Assembly: GCA_903837355.1 (NCBI GenBank)
Contig: CAILUI010000375.1
Location: 1 to 34,182 of the forward strand
DNA: 34,182 nucleotides
Direction: 5' to 3'
Source: an uncultured Victivallales bacterium
Lineage (GTDB): Bacteria; Verrucomicrobiota; Lentisphaeria; Oligosphaerales; JAFGRS01
Both the position numbers and the translations under genes were made by a program. Of the stretch, positions 8,490-15,260 are shown one piece after another. The notes below the pieces were generated by a model. That model was not told the DNA's origin. It saw only the letters and a list, made by a program, of their open reading frames with translations, and did no database searches. Position 1 is the first letter of the stretch. Each line of letters begins with the position of its first letter.

Positions 8490-8533
8490 CCGCAGCGAGT
8501 ACAGCGTTCCGGGCGGACCGAGAAGTACAGCAT
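8450..8533 (-). pseudogene. Severed N-terminus of a 4Fe-4S ferredoxin (nitroreductase-fusion type)
   Basis: From ATG at 8533 the minus strand reads MLYFSVRPERCTRCGQ, then CVRDCPSAILE. The spacing C-x2-C-x2-C-x3-C-P (Cys11, 14, 17, 21) is the canonical 4Fe-4S binding motif. The MxxFSV-pERC opening resembles ferredoxin-nitroreductase fusion proteins. After about 28 codons the frame runs into sequence that is simply antisense to the hydrolase gene, so the rest of the gene is missing. It begins 38 bases after the stop of the esterase gene on the same strand, as a downstream operon member would. I read it as the 5' stump left by a deletion or rearrangement with a breakpoint near 8450. Confidence 0.6.
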
Positions 8534-8571
8534 GGCCACGTCTCTTGAAGTTGGGCGGGGGTGTGGTCGGT

Positions 8572-9417
8572 TCAGGGGCGACGGGCCAGGCCCTGGCCGG
8601 CCAGCCAGGTTACGGCGGCCGTCTGCCACTGCGCCCAGAGCTCGCCCTGACCGCAGCCGAGGCCATGTTCGCCGGTGGGCAGGCGCAGGAACTCGGCCGC
8701 GACGCCGTTGCGCTGCAGCGCCGTACAGAACTGCTCACTCTCCGCGACCGGCACGACCTTGTCGGTCTGCGCATGCACCAGAAAGGCCGGCGGTGTGTTT
8801 GACGTGACCAGGGCGCTGGTCGGCGTGCCCCCGCCGATGGTGGTTGAGCCGTAGACCAACACCAGGAAGTCCGGCCGGCAACTGGCTCGCTCAACCGGGT
8901 CGGCTGCCGCCGCCGCTCCCGCATCGAAGCCGGTGGCCACGCTCATCGCCAAGTGCCCGCCGGCCGAGAAGCCGATCATGCCGAGACGGGAGGCATTCAG
9001 GCCCCACTCGGGGGCGCGGGTCCGCAGCAGGCGCATGGCCCGTTTCCCATCGGCCACCGACTGAGCGATCGGGTAGGGGTTGACCCGGTAGCGCAACACC
9101 ATCGCGGCCACGCCGTGCTGGTTCAACCAGCGCGCGATGTCGTGCCCCTCATAGGTCATCATCAAGGTTGAGTAACCGCCGCCCGGGCAGACCACCAGCG
9201 CTGCCCCCGTGGCCCGTCCGGGGGGCGGCAGGGTGATCGTCACCTCGGGCCGGTCGGCTGCCGCCGCACCCAGCGCGCCCGGGACGTCGGCGGACCACAA
9301 CGCCTCGGTTCGCGTCACCACTGCTACGCCGGGAGTCGCGTTGTCGGCAGGCTGGGCCTGGAGCGCGGCGCTGCAGCATACTGCGGTCACCAGGACGGCG
9401 GGAACGGCGCGGTACAT
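8572..9417 (-). CDS. Secreted acetyl-esterase/BD-FAE-like alpha/beta hydrolase
   Basis: This is a 281-aa alpha/beta hydrolase with a signal peptide at residues 1-22 (Cys14/15 make a weak lipoprotein possibility). The oxyanion loop is CPGGGY (77-82), the nucleophile S151 sits in GFSAGG, D219 is in HAQTDKVVP and H251 in PTGEHGLG, a complete catalytic triad. The family includes acetylxylan and pectin acetyl esterases and feruloyl esterase-like enzymes associated with polysaccharide breakdown, which suits the neighbourhood; removing acyl groups would open glycans to the glycosidases encoded nearby. GGAG lies 7 nt before the ATG. It is transcribed away from the HlyD-type adaptor gene, with a 219-base leader holding repeat copy B and a candidate promoter. 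The exact acyl substrate is not visible. Confidence 0.85.
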   Translation of the reverse strand: MYRAVPAVLVTAVCCSAALQAQPADNATPGVAVVTRTEALWSADVPGALGAAAADRPEVTITLPPPGRATGAALVVCPGGGYSTLMMTYEGHDIARWLNQHGVAAMVLRYRVNPYPIAQSVADGKRAMRLLRTRAPEWGLNASRLGMIGFSAGGHLAMSVATGFDAGAAAAADPVERASCRPDFLVLVYGSTTIGGGTPTSALVTSNTPPAFLVHAQTDKVVPVAESEQFCTALQRNGVAAEFLRLPTGEHGLGCGQGELWAQWQTAAVTWLAGQGLARRP

Positions 9418-9464
9418 GGGAGGACTCCGTGGTTACTTTCCAGGACCTGCAGAGCAGCGTCACA

Positions 9465-9509
9465 GGCGTCCCACAGGACGCCAAGGCTGTTAGGTACTCA
9501 GGCTGTAGA
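9465..9509 (-). repeat. 45-bp dispersed intergenic element, copy B (inverted relative to copy A)
   Basis: Minus-strand match to 4111-4155, with five mismatches in 45 positions, all between the two invariant blocks. The hairpin half (9482-9465) is identical to copy A and ends 48 nt upstream of the esterase start. Both copies therefore lie upstream of, and in the same orientation as, a gene. The neighbouring sequence holds a further loose inverted repeat: AAGGCTGT at 9483-9490 and ACAGCCTT at 9581-9588. Confidence 0.6.
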
Positions 9510-9567
9510 CGGTTCGGTCTTGCCTCGGGGCATTGTGCGTTTCTCGATTCGGATCTGGTGTTGTAAC

Positions 9568-9596
9568 CTAATAGCCTACAGCCTTAACCGCTACAA
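9568..9596 (-). promoter_or_regulatory. Weak candidate promoter for the esterase gene
   Basis: On the minus strand TTGTAG (9596-9591) and TATTAG (9573-9568) are separated by 17 nt, in an otherwise AT-richer 219-base intergenic stretch. The spacing is ideal but both hexamers are imperfect. Confidence 0.25.
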
Positions 9597-9636
9597 TCTC
9601 TGGGTTTTCCATGGGACGGGTGTGGAGCATCGTCTG

Positions 9637-11187
9637 TCATGGGCGGACGCCCGTCTCGGTCACCTCGGCCACGGTCGGTGCGGTCAGGAGGAGGATGTCG
9701 CCCTCGCTCAGGCCCTCGTCGATGGCGATGGAAATGCGGTTGCGCTTGCCGGTCTGCACGGGCAGCGCGGTGCCGTCGGGGCGGTAGACCCAGTGGCGCC
9801 CCTCGGCGTCGGTCCGCACGCTCTGGAGGGGCACCTGCAGCACGTTCTCGACGCGCTCGGAGAGGATCTCGACGGTGGCCGTCAGTCCGGGCCGCAGCCC
9901 GACGTCCTGGTCCTTGATCAGGATCTTGCAGTTATAGAGCTTGAGATCCGGGTTCATCCAGCTCGAGTCGCTGCTGGGGATGACGCCCTTCCGGTGCACC
10001 TCGCCGGTGAACGTGCGTCCCGGCATGGCATCGACGCGGATGACGGCGGTCTGCTTTTCGGCCACGGCATCGATCTGGGCTTCGTGAACTTTCACGATGA
10101 CGGCCATGCGGGACAAGTCCGGGAAGCGGATAATGGTTTGTCGGGGGTTGACCTCGGTGCCCGCGCGGATCGGGCCGCGATTTTCCCAGGGCTGTGAGGC
10201 CTGATAGATGACGAAGCCGGGCCGGGTGGCCTTGATGGTGCAGTTCGCGATGTCGCGTTTGTGCTCCTCGAGGTGCTGTTTAGCGCGCTGGTAGGCGCCT
10301 TCGCGGGATCTGAGTTGGGCCTGGGCCTGGGCCTCGCGGGCGCGCGCTACGGCGCGAGCCCGCACCTGCTTCTCCTGGGTCTCCAACTGCGCGGCCCAGA
10401 GTCGCTGGAAATCGCGCACGAAGTCATAGCGCCGGAAGATCTCCAGCTTCTCTTCGGCGCTCTTCAGGCTCACCTGCTGCGTGCGCCTGTCGAGGTCGTC
10501 GGTCTCGAGTTCGTTCTTGCTGACGTACTGCTTTTCGAAGAGTTTGCCGGTGTAGGTGAGCTTCTCCTCGGCACGCTTGAGGCGGATGCGGGCCAGTTCG
10601 ATACCTGAACGCAGGCTGCGGAGATCCTCGCGGGTCTGGCCGCCAAGGTCGGTGTCGGCCAGGAGGGCCGCGATGTCGGCGGGCGGCGCCTTGGCCACGC
10701 GTTCCGCCATGCCGTCACCCACCAGGCGGCGCAGATTGTTGCGGGCATAGGTGACCTCCAACTCGGCGCTGCGGATGCTGCTTTCGTTCTCACTTCTCTG
10801 GATGAGGAGCTGTTCCGTGGCTTCGGTGTAGGAGGCGCGGCTGCTCTCGGCTTCGGTCTCGTGCCGGTACAGTCCCTCATCGAGGCTGGTGCTGTCGAAC
10901 TTCACCAGAGCCTTGCCATTCCGGACGTCCTCTTCCGTGATCGCGGTACCCTCCTCGACGATGCTCATGATCTTGGCCGGCCGCGTCACCTCGCTGAAGA
11001 TGTCGACCGACTCGGCCGCTTCGAGGCTACCGCTCTCAACGACGGTGATCTCCAGGGGGGCACGCCTGACCGCGAAGGTGGCGCCGGCGGGCACGGCGGC
11101 CGGCTTGCGGCAGGAGGCGCAGGCCCACAGGCAAAGGGCGCCGGCCACGACCTTGAGGACGGTGCGGCGGACCGGGAGTGACGCCAA
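9637..11187 (-). CDS. HlyD/MacA-type efflux periplasmic adaptor subunit
   Basis: This is a 516-aa membrane-fusion (adaptor) lipoprotein candidate. From TTG at 11187 the N-terminus is MASLPVRRTVLKVVAG, then ALCLWACASC, a good export signal with a possible lipidated Cys. The first barrel/lipoyl half (APLEITVVESGSLEAAESVD) is followed by a long coiled coil rich in Glu, Arg and Ala (about residues 95-310), the second lipoyl half (ATRPGFVIY), and a beta-barrel domain (MAVIVKVHEAQIDAVAEKQ, GLRPGLTATVEIL). Such adaptors link inner-membrane ABC or RND pumps to outer-membrane channels. No pump gene follows; the next gene is an esterase, so it is an orphan here. The frame stays open to a GTG at 11298, but that lies in a hairpin and codes no signal; AGGG about 8 nt before TTG 11187 supports the inner start. 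The start is uncertain because of the adjacent G11 run. Confidence 0.8.
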   Translation of the reverse strand: MASLPVRRTVLKVVAGALCLWACASCRKPAAVPAGATFAVRRAPLEITVVESGSLEAAESVDIFSEVTRPAKIMSIVEEGTAITEEDVRNGKALVKFDSTSLDEGLYRHETEAESSRASYTEATEQLLIQRSENESSIRSAELEVTYARNNLRRLVGDGMAERVAKAPPADIAALLADTDLGGQTREDLRSLRSGIELARIRLKRAEEKLTYTGKLFEKQYVSKNELETDDLDRRTQQVSLKSAEEKLEIFRRYDFVRDFQRLWAAQLETQEKQVRARAVARAREAQAQAQLRSREGAYQRAKQHLEEHKRDIANCTIKATRPGFVIYQASQPWENRGPIRAGTEVNPRQTIIRFPDLSRMAVIVKVHEAQIDAVAEKQTAVIRVDAMPGRTFTGEVHRKGVIPSSDSSWMNPDLKLYNCKILIKDQDVGLRPGLTATVEILSERVENVLQVPLQSVRTDAEGRHWVYRPDGTALPVQTGKRNRISIAIDEGLSEGDILLLTAPTVAEVTETGVRP

Positions 11188-11199
11188 CGACCTGACCCT

Positions 11200-11210
11200 G
11201 GGGGGGGGGG
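11200..11210. repeat. G11 homopolymer in the adaptor gene leader
   Basis: Eleven G in a row on the plus strand, 13 bases upstream of the proposed TTG start of the adaptor gene. On the minus strand an ATG at 11213 immediately precedes the C run. With 11 C it is out of frame with the adaptor; with 9 or 12 C it would be in frame. A second ATG at 11224 would be in frame with 10 or 13 C. Confidence 0.7.
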
Positions 11211-11215
11211 CATCG

Positions 11216-11361
11216 CAATGCCATTGACTTTCTGGCCGCACCCTCGGCTGCAGACGGGCAAGTAGGTCGGGGGTGCCAGTACCCGACCCCGGCCGCACGC
11301 TCAGCGTGCGACCGGCAATCGCCCCGCGCCGCCAAGCAGAACGGGAAGGTTAATGGCATTG
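11216..11361. repeat. Nested inverted repeats upstream of the adaptor gene
   Basis: CAATGCCATT (11216-11225) and AATGGCATTG (11352-11361) are perfect 10-bp inverted repeats about 126 bp apart. Between them are two further hairpins: GGTCGGG (11265-11271) with CCCGACC (11282-11288), and CGCACGC (11294-11300) with GCGTGCG (11304-11310) around a 3-nt loop. This could be a structured 5' leader or a small MITE-like insertion. Confidence 0.5.
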
Positions 11362-11417
11362 GGTGGCATCGGGGCCGGTCGTCGCGGCGCGGGTCCGCGC
11401 CCCGAGCGCTGGTTCGG

Positions 11418-11645
11418 TCAGGTTGTCCGTCCGTCGTCATCTTCCCGCCGGCCCTTCGCCCTGAACACCACCACGTTGCCGTCGCTGCACCACGTCTTGA
11501 CTCCGTCCTGCTTGCGAGCGCTGTGTCCGGGCTTGCCGAAAGACTCCAGGTCGCGGTTGACCCCGCACGCCGTGCAGAGGTGTACTGTGACCTGCGGGCG
11601 GTCTCTTTCCAGAGGGCCGCGCAGGAATCTGGCCTGCGGTGAAGG
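11418..11645 (-). CDS. Small cysteine-containing open frame without a normal start codon
   Basis: A minus-strand frame of 75 codons between TGA stops, in the 688-base region between the adaptor and the membrane-protein gene. It has no ATG, GTG or TTG; CTG codons at 11624 and 11612 are the only near-starts. Codon use is coding-like (mostly G or C in third positions, balanced amino acids). It reads VTVHLCTACGVNRDLESFG, then ARKQDGVKTWCSDGNVVVF. The C-x2-C and later TWC with basic residues vaguely recall HNH or zinc-ribbon proteins, but one expected Cys is missing. It may be the tail of a truncated gene or a real small protein; the family is not identified. Confidence 0.3.
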   Translation of the reverse strand, partial: PSPQARFLRGPLERDRPQVTVHLCTACGVNRDLESFGKPGHSARKQDGVKTWCSDGNVVVFRAKGRREDDDGRTT

Positions 11646-11719
11646 TCAGGTTCCAGCCGGGCCCCCGGCTGCGGCCGGACATACCGACACGCGAACCGCG
11701 ACTACCACACCCCGTCAGT

Positions 11720-11740
11720 GGTCATGGGTCATGGGTCATG
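11720..11740. repeat. Three tandem GGTCATG heptamers
   Basis: Three perfect 7-bp units are followed by a partial GG, in the intergenic stretch before the membrane-protein gene. It could be a microsatellite or a binding-site array. No other gene-like structure was seen between 11646 and 11875. Confidence 0.6.
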
Positions 11741-11875
11741 GGCCGTTCAGCGGTTCACATACACGTCTCGGCCGCCCCACCTTCGGCGTTGACCCGGAGC
11801 GCTCGCGGCGGCATCTTAGGCGGTGGCCTGGGAGCCGGGCGACCAGTCTGGGTTGCCGGCAGGTTGGGTGCAGCC

Positions 11876-12655
11876 ATGATATACCGGAGGCGTCCTCCCG
11901 TGAAGGCCTGCCTTGCCGCTTGCCTGGTTCCGGTGGCGATCGTGCTGGTCGCCCTGCTCGTGAACGGCGCCAGCCTGGCAGCGGTTCTGCCTCACGGCCA
12001 CTTCCAGGCAGCCTCTGGCATCTTCTTCGCCGTGCAGTGGTTCATCGCCGTGGTGGCGACCGCGGTGATCGCAGTGGCCTTCTCCGTCGCCGCTTCCGCC
12101 GTACGCTGGGTGGTGCGCTGGGCAGGGCTCTCTGCCGACGGACCGCTATGGCGCGCCCTGACCACCGATGGGGTGGTGATCGGGGTTGTCCTCGTCGGCG
12201 CCTACCTTGGCTGGGCGCCGACGGACGTCTACGAGAGTCCCCATGGGCCGCAGTCCGTCGAGGTCCGAATTGCCAGTCCGATCGAGGCCCCGCTGGGGAT
12301 CGGCGAGAGCTCGGACTGTTTCGTGGAGGTGAGGGTAACCTGGTGCGACGGCAACGGGCACAGTGTCGTGCGGCGGGCCTGCGAGTACAAATGCCATGGC
12401 AACGCCGAGCGGGTCCTTGGCCGGAATGTTGCGTGGGGCAACGGCGATGTGTCCCGGGTCGTGGTCGAGCTTCCCGGGACTGCCACTTACCTCTTCTTCC
12501 CCGAGCCCGTCGAGGAAGCTGAATTCCCGCCATCGGAGCGCGTTCTCGCGGCTTACCTGCGCGGCGAACCGGTTGCCGTGGTTGGCCGCCTGTGGCGGGG
12601 GGATGCAGCCAAGGCGAGGGCGGAGATGGAGTCGGGGGCTGGCGCTACGCCCTAG
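11876..12655 (+). CDS. Putative membrane protein of unknown function
   Basis: This 259-aa protein belongs to no family I recognise. Three hydrophobic segments are visible: residues about 10-35 (ACLAACLVPVAIVLVALLV), about 48-75 (GIFFAVQWFIAVVATAVIAV) and about 90-112 (GVVIGVVLVGAYLGW). They are followed by a soluble region of about 145 residues with beta-strand character (SVEVRIASPIEAPLG, VRVTWCDGNGHSVV) and three Cys (C147, C158, C168 region), likely outside the cytoplasm or at the membrane face. The frame is open upstream to 11639, but the ATG at 11876 opens the first membrane segment with basic residues (MIYRRRPPVK) and is the better start; the Shine-Dalgarno is weak. Its 3' end abuts a severed radical SAM gene on the other strand, so its last residues may be altered by the same rearrangement. 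Confidence 0.65.
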   Translation: MIYRRRPPVKACLAACLVPVAIVLVALLVNGASLAAVLPHGHFQAASGIFFAVQWFIAVVATAVIAVAFSVAASAVRWVVRWAGLSADGPLWRALTTDGVVIGVVLVGAYLGWAPTDVYESPHGPQSVEVRIASPIEAPLGIGESSDCFVEVRVTWCDGNGHSVVRRACEYKCHGNAERVLGRNVAWGNGDVSRVVVELPGTATYLFFPEPVEEAEFPPSERVLAAYLRGEPVAVVGRLWRGDAAKARAEMESGAGATP

Positions 12656-12689
12656 CGTGGAAGGCCCGACGCCAGACGTCTCGCCCGGG

Positions 12690-12910
12690 TGGTAGTCGCG
12701 CAGTGGTCTCGCGATGATCGCAGCGAGGGCGTGCAGGCTCACGGCATCCGCGACCGGCATCAGTCCGCCGCGACCGGGGTGGCAGTTCCAGCAGCAGTGG
12801 GCGCACGCGAACGGACACTGCAGCGTGACCATGAGCTGGAAATGCCGTAGCGACCTGACGCGGTGGCGCGGCGTGTCCTCGGCGAGCACGGTTCTTTGTG
12901 CTATCGGCAT
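12690..12910 (-). pseudogene. Severed N-terminus of a radical SAM protein
   Basis: ATG at 12910 lies 4 bases after the TAG of the DUF4838 gene on the same strand. The frame reads HFQLMVTLQCPFACAHCCWN, then HPGRGGLMPVADAVSLHALA. C32-x3-C36-x2-C39 is the radical SAM 4Fe-4S signature, in the usual N-terminal position. After about 70 codons the frame continues only as antisense of the membrane-protein gene (stop at 12655), so the barrel is missing; the breakpoint is roughly 12660-12690. The tight spacing suggests the intact gene was translationally coupled to the DUF4838 gene. It is called a remnant because a radical SAM core normally needs over 200 residues. Confidence 0.6.
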
Positions 12911-12914
12911 TGGA

Positions 12915-15260
12915 CTAGGGATAGGATGGGAACCCGCAGGCCCGCCGTTGCCAATCGGCGGGAAACTCCTCCACCGTCACCTCGTCAAACCAGCAACTAT
13001 AGCCCTGGGCGCCCTGAAGCCGGACGCAGGCGAGGGCACCGGGCTTGCAGATGACGTAGAGCCGTTGCCAGTCACGGACGTTGCCGGGTCGCGCCACGGT
13101 GGTCGCGACGATCGTGGCGGGAGCCGGGACGACGCTAGCCACTGGCTGCCCAGCCGCGCCGGGATTGACCACGCTCAACCGCGGCCATGCCTGAGCCGCA
13201 TCCGGATTCCCGTTGCCCTGGGTCTTGAACCAGACTGCAAACCGGTAGTCGTGCTCCGGGTTGAGGCGAAGGGGCTCTCCACACAGCACGGCTTCGTTGC
13301 CCTCCAACCGCACACTGCGCTGGCCGGACAGCTTCTCGTCCTGTGCCACCCGGCAACCATCGGTCGCCACCCACTGCGCGGGAACAGGCGAGTCGCCCTC
13401 CTCGAAGCCGCCATTGCCTGCAAGCAGCGGCCGGGCGGCAGCGGCATCCCACTCGTCCACCAGGCAGGAACGCAGGATGGCGTACTCGCCCGCAATCAAC
13501 TCGAGGCGTTTCAGGTAACGCTTCTCGGGTAGCGCTTGCGCCAACCCCCGAGCCTCGTCCAAGGCCTGGAACATCTCACGCAAGGCCGCCGGGGTGTAGA
13601 CGTGATTCCAGCGCGTCGGGGCCTCATCCCAGGCCAGCAGGTCGCGCCGAGCCACCCAACGGGTCTCCTGGATGTCCCAGAAGCGGCGCATGGAGGCGGC
13701 GGCCGGCCCGAAGAAGGCGCGGCAGTAGTCATCCAGAACTGCGTCCACGTCAACGGCCGGATCCCAGCAGAGTTTGCCGAGCACATACCAGTTTACATGG
13801 TCCATGCCGTAGTGGCTGAGCGACTGCAGGCCGAGACCCGGCAGGTTCTCAGCCTCCAGAAAAGCCCCGCGCGAAACGCCCTTGAGCCGGCTGTAGCGCT
13901 TGCCCAGCAAGTGTGGGATAACGAATGGCGTGTAGAGCCCGTTGTTGCCGCCAGTGACGAACACATGGGCATTCATGTAGTCCCAGTTTGCGAAGACCTT
14001 GACACCCTTTGCCGCCCAGCCCTTCTCAAACTGCTCCATTCCGGCGTCGTAGCCCGAGCCGGCCCACATCGCGGGGGTCATGGCGCAGAACATCACCACG
14101 ACGTTCGGCTCAATTTTCTCCACCTGGAACGGGGGTTTCAGGTAGTTGGCGTAGGCGCAGCAACCGATGTACTTGTCTGGAAGCTCCTTCCGTACGCGCT
14201 GAGCGATCTCGTTGATGACCGGCCACAGCAGGTTCCCCAGCAAGGCGTTGCCGCCCAGGGGACCCGCGCCTTCCTGGGGTGGGCTCCAGTCCACCTTCGC
14301 CTGGCAGCGCGGGCATTCGCAGACCCCCGTGCCATCTTCCGGCATCACGCGGAACATGGTGGCGTCCGGATAGGTGTGGAAGAACTCGCGGGCCAGGCGG
14401 ACCCACTCGTCGACCAGTCCGGGTTCGGACCAGCACAGGTCCACCGGGTGTCGGACGCCATTGTGCACGGCAAACCACTCTGGGTGGTTCTTGAAATTCT
14501 CCGGGTTGCCGTAGATCGAGTAGGCGCTGTGGTTGGGCCACATGGGATCGGTGGTACTGCCGAAGCCTGCGCGCCGATACCATTGCGCCGCCGCCAGGTC
14601 GTCTGCGAACTTGAACCCGTAGTACTGCCGATAGGCAAACGCGGGTTCGACCTGGCGCTGTCCGCCCGCCACCTTCACCTCGTTGCTGGCGGGTATCTCC
14701 TCGCCCAGTTCGCCGGGCCAAACCCAGCGCACGCCCGCATCCTTCTCCAGCACATGGTAGACCGCAAACAACGACCCCGTCTGCCCGTAAGCGCAGAGCT
14801 TGGCCGGCTCGTTGACGAACAGGGTCTCGAACCCCAGCCCCATGATGGCCTGCCTGTTCTCCACATAGGGCACCGGCTCATCCCGGCCGACTAGTACCAG
14901 GTTCTTCTCATCTGCTGCCACGATGAAGCCATCCGGCTTGAGTGCCGTCGGGACGATCCCCATGCCCCGCGTGAAGGCACTCTCGCCAATGAACACCCGG
15001 CGGGCTTCCCCCGGCGGCAGTTGCCAATGCTCATCCGCCTGTACCAGCGCCGGCCGGGAGCCGCAGATCTTGACCAGGTAATCGCCCAACTCCTGCGCGG
15101 CATAGCGCACCATGGTGGGGGCTTGCGCTCCAATCACGATCTCCTCGGGGCATTTCCCCGCCCGGACGAGGGCGAAATCAGCGCCCCGCGATGGCGTCGG
15201 CAAGGCGGCCAGAAGGACGACAACCGCCGCACGTTTCAGCACAAACAGACTCGCGCGCAT
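12915..15260 (-). CDS. Secreted DUF4838 glycosidase-like protein with C-terminal carbohydrate-binding-like domain
   Basis: This is a 781-aa protein. The start at 15260 gives a signal peptide (MRASLFVLKRAAVVVLLAAL); the 58-codon in-frame extension to 15434 has none, and GGGAGAAAGGG lies just upstream of 15260. Residues about 25-190 resemble the N-terminal domain of GH67 alpha-glucuronidases (IVIGAQAPTMVRYAAQELGD). Residues about 240-510 are the DUF4838 domain: PENFKNHPEWFAVHNG, the Cys motif CECPRC (314-319) and later the FANWDYM and TGGNNGLYTPF stretches. A helical region follows, then a beta-sandwich of the CBM4/9 type (about 640-781: NGGFEEGDSPVPAQW, FDEVTVEEF). DUF4838 proteins are thought to act on glycans but lack established reactions. 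A paralogue is encoded at 26873-29398. The gene is followed at once by the radical SAM stump. Confidence 0.85.
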   Translation of the reverse strand: MRASLFVLKRAAVVVLLAALPTPSRGADFALVRAGKCPEEIVIGAQAPTMVRYAAQELGDYLVKICGSRPALVQADEHWQLPPGEARRVFIGESAFTRGMGIVPTALKPDGFIVAADEKNLVLVGRDEPVPYVENRQAIMGLGFETLFVNEPAKLCAYGQTGSLFAVYHVLEKDAGVRWVWPGELGEEIPASNEVKVAGGQRQVEPAFAYRQYYGFKFADDLAAAQWYRRAGFGSTTDPMWPNHSAYSIYGNPENFKNHPEWFAVHNGVRHPVDLCWSEPGLVDEWVRLAREFFHTYPDATMFRVMPEDGTGVCECPRCQAKVDWSPPQEGAGPLGGNALLGNLLWPVINEIAQRVRKELPDKYIGCCAYANYLKPPFQVEKIEPNVVVMFCAMTPAMWAGSGYDAGMEQFEKGWAAKGVKVFANWDYMNAHVFVTGGNNGLYTPFVIPHLLGKRYSRLKGVSRGAFLEAENLPGLGLQSLSHYGMDHVNWYVLGKLCWDPAVDVDAVLDDYCRAFFGPAAASMRRFWDIQETRWVARRDLLAWDEAPTRWNHVYTPAALREMFQALDEARGLAQALPEKRYLKRLELIAGEYAILRSCLVDEWDAAAARPLLAGNGGFEEGDSPVPAQWVATDGCRVAQDEKLSGQRSVRLEGNEAVLCGEPLRLNPEHDYRFAVWFKTQGNGNPDAAQAWPRLSVVNPGAAGQPVASVVPAPATIVATTVARPGNVRDWQRLYVICKPGALACVRLQGAQGYSCWFDEVTVEEFPADWQRRACGFPSYP

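Noticed and set aside
11188..11298. Longer adaptor protein starting at GTG 11298
   Set aside because: The added residues are Pro/Arg-rich, overlap a perfect hairpin and the C11 run, and would bury the signal peptide.
12146..12689. The remainder of the 254-codon frame that begins as a radical SAM protein
   Set aside because: Beyond about residue 70 it is only the antisense of the membrane-protein gene and shows no radical SAM barrel; only the first part is kept, as a remnant.
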